A stretch of DNA of 29,844 nucleotides from a virus. The translations under genes were made by a program, and so were the position numbers. The notes beneath the pieces are model-generated. The model was not told where the DNA came from. It saw only the letters and a list, made by a program, of their open reading frames with translations, and searched no databases. This document shows positions 22,594 to 29,083 of this stretch, one piece after another. How positions within the stretch are numbered: position 1 is the first letter of the stretch; each line of letters begins with the position of its first letter. Location: positions 1 to 29,844 of the IMG/VR virus record IMGVR_UViG_3300025889_000644; one strand, given 5' to 3'.

Positions 22594-23399
22594 TTATCTT
22601 TTTCTTTTTAATTTTTCTAATTCTTTTTTCTCCCTTTCATATATATCTTTGGCATCAGCCAGGAAATTATTACACAGGGTTAGGGGTAGTTTTAATATAT
22701 ATTCTAATTTTGATACATCTCTATTAGATAATGTCATTAGGTTATTCCAATAGTATCTACCCGTTACTTGAATTGGAGTGTCAACCACTTCTTCAATTTC
22801 CTCAATCTCTGTTTCACGATATTCTTCTTCATCGTCATCTTCTGTTGTTGTTCCAAAGAGTTTTGAGTAATTTCTAAAAATGTTTTGGCGTGAAGCAAAA
22901 AAAAAGTGGAAACACCAAACCAGTATTCTATGGGTAAATCTTGAAATTCTATTTTTCTTATTTTCATGCTCTCCCCATCATACTCCTCAATCTTGTATTG
23001 ACTACCCATAGTCCATTCTAATGGACGGTATAGGATTGCCATTATGGTGTCAATATTCTTGTCAATACCTTCAGCAATTGCCATCTCCAAATCAATCCAA
23101 CCCCCATAGTTGATTTCATTTATATTTTTCTCCATACCATATTTCTTACCATTAAACTCAAAAGTGGCTTGTACCTTATTCTTATCATAATTGAGATATT
23201 GTGATTGAATAAATGATAAGATAAATTGTATGTTTTTCTTATTAGCCTTTCTAATGGTTTTTTCAGGAATGTCCGTATAGGCATTTAATAATTTAATAGG
23301 GTCTTTAATCATCTTCTCCAGTTTTACCAAATCCATATATTTTTTAATGGTTAGGTATTCAGGGATTTCATAGGTTATATTTTCAACTTGTAATTCCAT
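22594..23399 (-). CDS. Tail assembly chaperone with programmed -1 frameshift (211-aa G form, 268-aa GT form)
   Basis: The unshifted frame (22764-23399, 211 aa) has features of tail assembly chaperones in Bacteroidota phages: an N-terminal YLTIKKYMDL helix, an AILYRPLEW motif and a WFGVSTFF segment near the slip site. At codons 166-167 the RNA reads T TTT TTT (22905-22899) within nine T residues. A -1 slip there opens a stop-free frame with an acidic linker (TEDDDEEE) that continues into the 64-aa tail ending at 22594 (YYWNNLMTL ... LEKLKRKR). The fusion would be 268 aa. This matches the lambda G/GT arrangement, in which the shifted form recruits the tape measure. The 0-frame tail beyond the slip is lysine-rich and looks like non-conserved sequence. 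Confidence 0.85.
22899..22905 (-). promoter_or_regulatory. -1 ribosomal frameshift slippery site
   Basis: In the gene's reading frame the heptamer is T_TTT_TTT, a perfect X_XXY_YYZ site, inside a nine-T run (22897-22905). Both tRNAs can re-pair fully after slipping back one base. The resulting frame is open for 101 codons. An assembly error in the homopolymer is the alternative; a tenth T would fuse the frames. Confidence 0.8.
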
Positions 23400-24557
23400 T
23401 TACACTAATGTTATTTTTGAGTTTGTTTCTCTTTTTATTACTGATTGTACTCCATACCTTACACTATCCCAAAAGTGATTGTATTTGTCGTGGGGTATTG
23501 GTAGTATCTTTCCATCTTTATCTTTTTTATATTTGTAATTCTGTGCCTCAAATAATGCGTTGCTGTCCCCTTTACAGATAAATAGTTTGTGTCTCTTTAA
23601 CAAATCTATCCCATACATAATGGTTTCCTTCTTTACTGGTTTGATGTTGTAACCAGCATACCTTATTTCCTTGATGGCAGAGGGGAGAGCACTATCCGCC
23701 CAAATGTCTTGTAGTTTTTCTACTTTCTCTTTTTCCATAAGATATATCAATTCACTAATGGTGATATTAGAAGTATAAATGATTTCCTTAAAATATAACT
23801 CATTATCTCTCCTCCATATTCCCGCTAGTGATGTACTGTCCGTAAAACCGAAATCTAAACCATAACACAAAAACCTGGCACCTTCAGGGATGTCCTCATA
23901 TTCATTTATGGTTGGGAATATCAGGGTTTCCTCTCTACCCCTTTCTCCAAGTCCGTAAATCCTCCACAAATTCTCATCTGTTTCTTTGAGTTTTAGAATT
24001 TCATTTATTACCTCTTGAGACAAATATGGATTATCTCTAAATGTGGATTTAATCACATTCACATCATCCCTTTCTTCCATATCATAAATCCAACCAGAAA
24101 ATTGTGATGGGTTATATGCGAAAATAATGGATGCTGGCTCCTCACCTTCTGTTCTCAATAGTAATTGGACTATCTCATCATATCCAACCTCGTTACACTC
24201 ATCCACTATTAAATAATCTCTCTTACGTCCCCTTACCTTCATTTCTTGGTCTAATGAGAAATACTCTATTGTGTTTGTTCCAAATTTGATAATCCCTTCA
24301 CTCTTGTTATGTAGTGTGGGGTCGTATATCTCCATCTCCTCCATAATGGTAATTAAATCACGCAGGATGGACGATTTCAACGCAGGTAATGTATCTCTAC
24401 ATATTGACAGAGTTTTGTTGTCCTGCGTCAATAAACGGACTAATGAGAATTGAAGCATACTATATGTCTTTGAGGAACGAGTACCTCCAACAAGGGATAC
24501 AATCCTTTTGTCATTTTCCCATAGTTTCTCAAATACTGGTGTTGCTTTAATTTTCAT
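23400..24557 (-). CDS. terL: Terminase large subunit (385 aa)
   Basis: This is the DNA packaging motor and headful or end nuclease. Walker A is GGTRSSKT (24-31) and Walker B is LIVDE (116-120), followed by an FAYNPS coupling segment near 146-151. The RNase-H-like nuclease domain shows three aspartates in the expected places: Asp235 (GLDFG), Asp288 (WADSA) and Asp364 (FWDSVRYG). Its length is normal to slightly short. It overlaps the homing endonuclease gene upstream by 11 bases and ends next to the tail chaperone start. The small subunit is upstream but separated by a methyltransferase and the endonuclease. Confidence 0.95.
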   Translation of the reverse strand: MKIKATPVFEKLWENDKRIVSLVGGTRSSKTYSMLQFSLVRLLTQDNKTLSICRDTLPALKSSILRDLITIMEEMEIYDPTLHNKSEGIIKFGTNTIEYFSLDQEMKVRGRKRDYLIVDECNEVGYDEIVQLLLRTEGEEPASIIFAYNPSQFSGWIYDMEERDDVNVIKSTFRDNPYLSQEVINEILKLKETDENLWRIYGLGERGREETLIFPTINEYEDIPEGARFLCYGLDFGFTDSTSLAGIWRRDNELYFKEIIYTSNITISELIYLMEKEKVEKLQDIWADSALPSAIKEIRYAGYNIKPVKKETIMYGIDLLKRHKLFICKGDSNALFEAQNYKYKKDKDGKILPIPHDKYNHFWDSVRYGVQSVIKRETNSKITLV

Positions 24558-25374
24558 CTACTAGTTTCCATTTATATCCAGCAGCAGTTGGTCTGTGTTT
24601 AACTCCACGACAAACGGCACTAATATTTCCGTGTGAAATATTTAATGCTTCTGCTGCTTCTTTTATACTATCCCATACTTTAATAATATTATTTTGTTTA
24701 TCCATTTGGATTACTTTTTTTTGTTTAGCCTTTGATGCTGCCTCAATAAACTTTTTTTTATGTTCTTCCGTTAAGGAAATACCTTTGCGTGATGGTGGTT
24801 TATTACCATTTCTAATATTCGCTAAAGATAAATTTTTTCTATGTTCCTCACTAAAGATAATACCCTTTCTATTTTTACTTATTTTTTTTCTTGTTTCATC
24901 ACTCAAAACTTTACCTTTATTTGCTTCACTTACTTTTTTATTTCTTTCCTCTTTTTGTTCTTTAGTCATCGTAGACCATTGAGATTTACTAATCTTACTC
25001 AACTTTTTTCTTGTTTCTTTACTAACATTATAGGAATTATTCTTTCTACGAGTTGAGACAATCTTATCTTTAGTTTCTTTACTAACAACAACACCAACAG
25101 CCCCATCACCACCATCAGTCATATTAGCGAGAATACCAGTTTTATTGTTTATTCTACCATATTGTTTGATGTATTGTTTTTCTAATTCGCAAGCGTTTTC
25201 CCAAGATAGATTTTTATGGATTATCTCAATAGTATAATTAGTTTTACTAACTATTTTGTTCCATATACTATTACGTCTATCTGGTTTATTTTCATATGCT
25301 CTTTTGAGTTTACCAATACCCACATAAAAAATTTCATTATTGTCTTTGCGTCTATGAAAATATATTACAGCCAT
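24547..25374 (-). CDS. GIY-YIG homing endonuclease with NUMOD repeats (275 aa)
   Basis: The N-terminal domain (VIYFHRRKDNNEIFYVGIGK, then a conserved RRNSIWNKI and ENACELEKQYIKQYGR) is a GIY-YIG nuclease. The middle holds about five NUMOD3-like DNA-binding repeats of the form S-x-E-T/H-x-K-K-I/L-S (for example SKETRKKLS, SDETRKKIS, SEEHRKNLS, TEEHKKKF). The end is a NUMOD1-like helix-turn-helix (VWDSIKEAAEALNISHGNIS). It is a free-standing selfish nuclease inserted between the methyltransferase and the large terminase. Its stop overlaps the terL ATG by 11 bases, so the insertion has preserved or rebuilt the terL start. Likely target: an intron-free or related terL-region site in competing phages; that is inference. 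Confidence 0.88.
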   Translation of the reverse strand: MAVIYFHRRKDNNEIFYVGIGKLKRAYENKPDRRNSIWNKIVSKTNYTIEIIHKNLSWENACELEKQYIKQYGRINNKTGILANMTDGGDGAVGVVVSKETKDKIVSTRRKNNSYNVSKETRKKLSKISKSQWSTMTKEQKEERNKKVSEANKGKVLSDETRKKISKNRKGIIFSEEHRKNLSLANIRNGNKPPSRKGISLTEEHKKKFIEAASKAKQKKVIQMDKQNNIIKVWDSIKEAAEALNISHGNISAVCRGVKHRPTAAGYKWKLVDEN

Positions 25375-25410
25375 TTGTTAGTTTTTAATTTGAGGTGTAA
25401 ATCTACAACA

Positions 25411-26295
25411 TTATTTCCATTTATCCAAATCTCCATTTATTCTGTCAATACTAAATTCTGCGTAGGTGGGATTTAACTCAAATCCAATATATTGTCTATT
25501 CATATCTTTACAGGGTAAACCAGTAGTACCAATTCCGCTGAATACATCCAAAACAACATCCCCTTCATCTGTTAGTAAATTGATAAAGTATTCGGGTAAT
25601 TCACGATTAAACGGAGCAGGATGGCGAACAATATTTGTTCTATCAGCCGCCGCTGTCTTAAATCTAAAGACATTATCAGGTCTTATCTTATCAGGTAATA
25701 ATCTGTATTTATACACGTGGTCTTGTTTTCCCTCTGTGATATTTTTCATATATCTTACCTTCTGTCTTACCCTTTTACCATCCACAATTTTACTATCATC
25801 ATTCATAGGACTTTCAGCCCTTTTGATATAACTTTCTGCTGGCTCCTCTAATACTCGCTCCATATAGAATTTGAGTTGCTTGGGGTCTTTAACAAAATGA
25901 AATATAAACTCTGTTAAATTTCTAAATCTCTTTTTAGAGCCGTTAGGTATTCCCCCTTTTTTATACCAGTATAGGTCTGAATATAATTTTAGTTTTGTTT
26001 CCTTTTGACTGCGGTATATCAATTCATACACAAACGGATTTACAACCCCTTTATTGACATTATGGTTGATGTTTAATATGAAACTACCAGTTGGTTTTAA
26101 TACTCTGTATATCTCATTAAAAAGGGGTAATATCCAATCCACATATTCAGTAGGTTTTTTGATGGATACATCCTTACCATAACTGCTAATAATATCTGCG
26201 TATGGTGGGGATGTAATCACCAAATCTATTGAATTGTCTGGTAGAGTTTTAATCAACTCAAAACAATCACCTATGAGTATTTGGTTGTATTCCAT
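25411..26295 (-). CDS. DNA methyltransferase, beta class, TSPPY type (294 aa)
   Basis: The catalytic motif IV TSPPY (28-32) comes first and the AdoMet-binding motif I (FSGIG, 252-256, in LDVFSGIGTTG) last, the order of beta-class enzymes. TSPPY is typical of N4-cytosine methyltransferases, though N6-adenine cannot be excluded. The middle region (about 85-235) is a plausible target-recognition segment. The enzyme probably modifies phage DNA, giving protection from host restriction. No partner endonuclease gene is seen, so it is an orphan. It lies between the small and large terminase genes and overlaps the upstream 58-aa gene by 25 bases. Confidence 0.9.
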   Translation of the reverse strand: MEYNQILIGDCFELIKTLPDNSIDLVITSPPYADIISSYGKDVSIKKPTEYVDWILPLFNEIYRVLKPTGSFILNINHNVNKGVVNPFVYELIYRSQKETKLKLYSDLYWYKKGGIPNGSKKRFRNLTEFIFHFVKDPKQLKFYMERVLEEPAESYIKRAESPMNDDSKIVDGKRVRQKVRYMKNITEGKQDHVYKYRLLPDKIRPDNVFRFKTAAADRTNIVRHPAPFNRELPEYFINLLTDEGDVVLDVFSGIGTTGLPCKDMNRQYIGFELNPTYAEFSIDRINGDLDKWK

Positions 26296-26447
26296 TTTTT
26301 TTTAATAAAATTCTTGATTAGTTTTTTATATTTCTTTGTGTCTTCTTTTGTTCCATCATAATAAGGTTTTTCAGCATACCCAATCCATTCATAGATATGC
26401 TCCCCATTCATTTCATCACCAGCATCACTTTTTATTATCTTCTTCAT
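26271..26447 (-). CDS. Hypothetical protein (58 aa)
   Basis: This is a small basic protein with a polar N-terminus (DAGDEMNGEHIYEW) and a lysine-rich C-terminal helix; no family is recognised. The frame is open from 26477, but the ATG at 26447 gives a smaller overlap with the terminase small subunit (ending at 26425), and a further ATG exists at 26411. It overlaps the methyltransferase start by 25 bases. It may be an accessory of the packaging genes, judged only from position. Confidence 0.58.
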   Translation of the reverse strand: MKKIIKSDAGDEMNGEHIYEWIGYAEKPYYDGTKEDTKKYKKLIKNFIKKKWNTTKYS

Positions 26448-26868
26448 CAACAACCTTTTTAATAATCTCAATTTCAATTTTATTATCCTTGATGGGTTGT
26501 CCTTGTGTTTGGATGTCTACCTCTTTCTTATCCACATAATCTTCAGGGAACATATTTCTAACAATTAAACTCCATAATTGTCCGTTTATAGATTTACTAT
26601 CCCCATTCTCAAATCCATCTCTTACTTTCTCAAACCACCATAGTTTAGAAAATTCTTTTGCTTGGGCTATGATGTCCTTAAAATCTTTATCAATCTCAAG
26701 TAGTTTGTAGTATGAGTTTCTAGAAATGTTTAGATATACGATGAAATGGGATTGTGATTTTCCATCTTTACCCATCGTAATTATTTGGGATTTCCAATCT
26801 TCAGGTAATATCCCTCTTTCTACCAGTTGTTCTGCTGTCTCATAAGCAGGTCTTCCTCTTTTTGCCAT
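26425..26868 (-). CDS. terS: Terminase small subunit (147 aa)
   Basis: Size and position fit a small terminase, which recognises the packaging start and stimulates the large subunit. The N-terminus (AKRGRPAYETAEQL) is basic. Residues about 30-60 have a helix-turn-helix-like segment (KSQSHFIVYLNISRNSYYKLL). The WWFEKVRDGFENG and SLIVRNMFPEDYVDKKE segments are typical of the oligomerisation region in Bacteroidota phage small terminases. The C-terminus is charged. It is separated from the large subunit by a small gene, the methyltransferase and the homing endonuclease. Confidence 0.82.
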   Translation of the reverse strand: MAKRGRPAYETAEQLVERGILPEDWKSQIITMGKDGKSQSHFIVYLNISRNSYYKLLEIDKDFKDIIAQAKEFSKLWWFEKVRDGFENGDSKSINGQLWSLIVRNMFPEDYVDKKEVDIQTQGQPIKDNKIEIEIIKKVVDEEDNKK

Positions 26869-26869
26869 T

Positions 26870-27103
26870 TTAGTATGTTCCTTTATATTTTATTAGTTTT
26901 TCAATTTGTTCTCTAACAAATCCTTTTGTATGGACTGATGTGTTTGGATATACCAACATAAATGATGCGTATATGTCATTCCACATTTCCTCAAATCCAT
27001 TTTCAGTTTGTTGTGATTGGTTATACAAATCTATTACAGATTGTACCAATTGGGGATTGTCTAAATTATTCCCCTTGTATTTTTGTTTACAATTACAGCC
27101 CAC
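26870..27103 (-). CDS. Hypothetical protein with CNC motif (77 aa)
   Basis: The N-terminus MGCNCKQKYK recurs, in my experience, in small proteins of Bacteroidota phages next to terminase genes, but I cannot name a function. The rest is helical and acidic (QLVQSVIDLYNQSQQ, FEEMWNDIYASF). The stop lies one base before the start of terS, and its start overlaps the preceding gene by 11 bases, so it belongs to the packaging operon. The paired cysteines could bind a metal in an oligomer. Confidence 0.65.
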   Translation of the reverse strand: MGCNCKQKYKGNNLDNPQLVQSVIDLYNQSQQTENGFEEMWNDIYASFMLVYPNTSVHTKGFVREQIEKLIKYKGTY

Positions 27104-27323
27104 TTGTTTTTAATTTATTTAATATCTTGTTTATTACATCTGCCATTTCATATTCCTCTTCTTCTAATAGTTGGGGTACAATTATTTCACTTAAAACCAA
27201 ATAAGAAATATCACCTTCCATTTGTGCGTATTCAATTAAATTGTTTACCATTTCTTCTTTTTGTTCGTCAGTCATTCTAAACCAATCCTCCCTATTAAAT
27301 TCAGGCTCTTTCATTAAATCCAT
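27093..27323 (-). CDS. Hypothetical acidic protein (76 aa)
   Basis: This is a small, strongly acidic and helical protein (EFNREDWFRMTDEQKEEM; LLEEEEYEMADVINKILNKL) of unknown function. It overlaps the preceding 208-aa gene by 23 bases and the following CNC-motif gene by 11 bases, which indicates a coupled cluster. A later in-frame Met4 would reduce the first overlap to 14 bases. Confidence 0.66.
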   Translation of the reverse strand: MDLMKEPEFNREDWFRMTDEQKEEMVNNLIEYAQMEGDISYLVLSEIIVPQLLEEEEYEMADVINKILNKLKTSGL

Positions 27324-27927
27324 TTTCTATTGCTTTTAACTTAAATACCTCTGCCGACATATTGGTTAGATAAAACCTATCAAATAAGATATGTACTGGT
27401 ATTCTCAATCCCCTTGAATATCTCTTTGTTCCATCTTTACAAGGGTCTGTTGAATATGTCATCCAAAAGGCATCTGGAAAATCACTATGAACGTCCTCTG
27501 TAAATCCTATATTCCTATTTATACCTTCTTCATTATTCTCCTCAATATACTTTCTCATAATTGAAAATAACTCATCTCTCGTCCAAGTACAAGTCAACAA
27601 GTATCTACCATTCATTTCCACATCATCAGGGTCTGGTATTCCAACCATAAAGTGCGTCCAATCGGTTGTATATACACCACTTTTCTCAAATACTGGTTTA
27701 CATCCACATTTGATTTGATGTGTCTCCAAAAAGAAATAACCACTCTTTAATGTTTGAGCGTCAGTTTTTATTTCCCATAAAATAACATTACCCTTATTGA
27801 GTTTTGTTAAAGTAATGTTTTTTTGTCTCTTATTACCCAAATCATTATTTAGATTTCTGTCGTAATAAGTTTCTTTTAATTGGTGATGCTGAATAACATC
27901 AACTGAATTTGTATAATCTTTTCCCAT
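27301..27927 (-). CDS. Putative PD-(D/E)XK-like nuclease (208 aa)
   Basis: The central part reads WEIKTD (Glu52, Lys54, Asp56), then GYFFLETHQ (Glu68) and SGVYTTDWTHFMV (83-95). This order resembles a group of small phage proteins with a restriction-nuclease-like fold, where a D/E-x-K core is followed by a 'f.E' strand and an 'SG..tt.ad' segment. The expected earlier acidic residue is not obvious. It may act on host or phage DNA ends, for example in recombination or packaging. It is the first gene after the terminator at 27982-28017 and heads the packaging operon. Function is inferred from a motif only. Confidence 0.55.
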   Translation of the reverse strand: MGKDYTNSVDVIQHHQLKETYYDRNLNNDLGNKRQKNITLTKLNKGNVILWEIKTDAQTLKSGYFFLETHQIKCGCKPVFEKSGVYTTDWTHFMVGIPDPDDVEMNGRYLLTCTWTRDELFSIMRKYIEENNEEGINRNIGFTEDVHSDFPDAFWMTYSTDPCKDGTKRYSRGLRIPVHILFDRFYLTNMSAEVFKLKAIENGFNERA

Positions 27928-27950
27928 AGAGTAAATTTAGTTTATACCAA

Positions 27951-27980
27951 TAAATATAAATTAAATAAGAAAAAAATCAA
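27951..27980 (-). promoter_or_regulatory. Candidate leftward promoter of the packaging/late operon
   Basis: On the minus strand TTG (27980-27978), 19 bases and TATATTTA (27958-27951) match the Bacteroidota consensus except that the last G is A. It lies between the terminator and the ATG at 27927 and would give a leader of about 20 bases. The mismatch leaves it uncertain. Confidence 0.5.
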
Positions 27981-27981
27981 T

Positions 27982-28017
27982 AAAAAAACCCCTACACTCT
28001 AGGGTATGTAGGGGTTT
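27982..28017 (-). terminator. Strong rho-independent terminator before the packaging operon
   Basis: An 11-bp perfect stem (AAACCCCTACA / TGTAGGGGTTT on the plus strand, 27986-27996 and 28007-28017) has a 10-base loop. In the leftward RNA it is followed by seven U residues (27988-27982). It ends the small-gene/lysis transcript and separates it from the packaging and late genes. Confidence 0.9.
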
Positions 28018-28041
28018 GAGAGCAATTAGTCTAGATTAAAC

Positions 28042-28077
28042 CAAATTTACTATAAAAATATATGTTCCTATAAGAAC
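28042..28077 (-). promoter_or_regulatory. Promoter-like -7 box with upstream near-palindrome
   Basis: On the minus strand TAAATTTG (28049-28042) matches TAnnTTTG, but no TTG lies at the right distance. In its place is the near-palindrome GTTCCTATAAGAAC (28064-28077), which could be an operator or activator site. A transcript starting here would meet the terminator within about 50 bases. It may be a regulated late promoter with attenuation, or a chance match. Confidence 0.35.
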
Positions 28078-28086
28078 AAGTAAATA

Positions 28087-28221
28087 CTAATTTGCTTGTT
28101 GTCTACAGATTGCGTATCTTTGTTTCGCATCAGGGTATTCACTAACCATCTTGCTGTCTCTCATACACTTCTGTATGAATATTGATTTCCTTTCTCCTTT
28201 TGGTCTATTAGGTAAAGGCAT
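28087..28221 (-). CDS. Small conserved-type protein (44 aa)
   Basis: The reading frame begins MPLPNRPKGERKSIFIQKCM and continues with MVSEYPDAKQRYAIC. The pattern 'F...CM.d..M...(F/Y)PD..QR.A(I/V)C' is familiar from tiny proteins and from N-terminal parts of capsid maturation proteins in many phages, so I regard it as a real gene. Its function is unknown. Two Cys residues flank the PDxxQR motif. It starts one base after the stop of the holin-like gene and is the last gene before the terminator. Confidence 0.75.
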   Translation of the reverse strand: MPLPNRPKGERKSIFIQKCMRDSKMVSEYPDAKQRYAICRQQAN

Positions 28222-28222
28222 C

Positions 28223-28438
28223 TTATTTCTTACTGAAATGGTCTAATGCTGTGAAACCTAATCCACTTGCTGTAAATCCTAACATACCCAAGAATACATA
28301 TTCTTTCATAGGTATGTCAAAAAATATATTACTGATAAATGCTATACTTACCAATAAAAATGATAATAGTGTAATAAATCTTTTTGATGAGTAATCTCCA
28401 TTTACACCAGTTACTAGTTGTCTAAAAAATTCTTTCAT
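28223..28438 (-). CDS. Putative holin (71 aa, two membrane segments)
   Basis: A short polar N-terminus (MKEFFRQLVTGVNGDYSSKR) is followed by a hydrophobic segment at about 21-40, a short loop (DIPMKEY) and a second hydrophobic segment at about 46-65, ending in a charged tail (DHFSKK). Size and topology fit small holins of Bacteroidota phages that start with a similar 'SSKR' pattern. It overlaps the preceding 52-aa membrane protein gene by 4 bases (ATGA). Together they probably form a lysis cassette, although no endolysin gene is recognisable nearby. Confidence 0.65.
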   Translation of the reverse strand: MKEFFRQLVTGVNGDYSSKRFITLLSFLLVSIAFISNIFFDIPMKEYVFLGMLGFTASGLGFTALDHFSKK

Positions 28439-28593
28439 TTGTTTTTGTTCTTAATTCTATCCCATATTCTTATGAGGTTTATTATTAGTCCCGTTATTAA
28501 AAGTAGTATTGTCAATTCTGCTTGAAATTTCATTAGGTATGCGAATACACCTGCCATAGTTGTTGTGTTCGCTATAATATCTTTATTATCCAT
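28435..28593 (-). CDS. Small membrane protein (52 aa), lysis-associated candidate
   Basis: This short frame runs from ATG 28593 to TGA 28435 and encodes MDNKDIIANTTTMAGVFAYL, then a strongly hydrophobic segment (about 27-41, LTILLLITGLIINLI) and a basic tail (RIWDRIKNKNK). Its TGA overlaps the ATG of the holin-like gene. Candidate roles are antiholin, second holin or small spanin-like component. The one-segment topology with a basic C-terminal tail does not decide among them. Confidence 0.68.
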   Translation of the reverse strand: MDNKDIIANTTTMAGVFAYLMKFQAELTILLLITGLIINLIRIWDRIKNKNK

Positions 28594-28600
28594 AATTTTG

Positions 28601-28972
28601 CTATAATAATTCTATATTATATTTATCACGTATTTTATCCAGGAATTGTCTGTGTATATTTCTTGATATATCATACCCCATTCTTGTCAATACATCTTTT
28701 GTTTCTTGGTAGTCCTGACTTGTTGGAAAGGATATTTGTAAATAACTCATATCATCCTTTTTACGAGGCTTTCTCTCACCTGACTTATTCCTATCATACG
28801 AAACCTTATTTCGTTCCCTGTGGTGTTGTTTACAGAGGGGATACTTACCAAAAGCACATTTGGTACAATTGTTAAATTCATATACGGGCTTAAAGTCGCA
28901 ACATTCCTTACAATAGTGATACATTACCCCATCACTACCCAAATACCTTTTGTCTTTAATTATTATTGCCAT
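28601..28972 (-). CDS. Cys-rich zinc-finger-like protein, paralog A (123 aa)
   Basis: The N-terminal half has paired cysteines as in a zinc ribbon or treble clef: CKEC (21-24), CTKC (36-39), then CKQHH (47-51). The C-terminal domain (about 73-121) runs DDMSY, then KDVLTRMGYDI and QFLDKIRDKYNI. It aligns without gaps to the C-terminal domain of the neighbouring 113-aa protein, with about 21 of 51 positions identical by eye. No HNH catalytic motif is present, so a DNA- or RNA-binding role is more likely than nuclease activity. It precedes the small membrane protein genes. Confidence 0.78.
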   Translation of the reverse strand: MAIIIKDKRYLGSDGVMYHYCKECCDFKPVYEFNNCTKCAFGKYPLCKQHHRERNKVSYDRNKSGERKPRKKDDMSYLQISFPTSQDYQETKDVLTRMGYDISRNIHRQFLDKIRDKYNIELL

Positions 28973-28988
28973 TCAAGAAATTAAAAAT

Positions 28989-29062
28989 GGGGATTGAGAA
29001 CATAAAAAAAAAATAAATCACTTGTGTTGAATAACAGAATATTGATGGCGTCCCCAATCCCC
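28989..29062. repeat. Widely spaced inverted repeat between the zinc-finger paralogs
   Basis: GGGGATTG (28989-28996) and CAATCCCC (29055-29062) are exact complements with a 58-base, A/T-rich interval. In the leftward RNA the second arm is followed by ATTTTTAATTT. It could be a terminator with a large loop, an attenuator in the leader of the 123-aa gene, or paired protein-binding sites for the flanking zinc-finger proteins. Confidence 0.6.
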
Positions 29063-29083
29063 TATATACTAATAAATATATGT

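Noticed and set aside
22594-22788. Independent 64-aa gene after the tail chaperone
   Set aside because: It has only a GTG start inside the overlap, and its frame is open upstream exactly to the slippery site, so it is better read as the frameshift extension.
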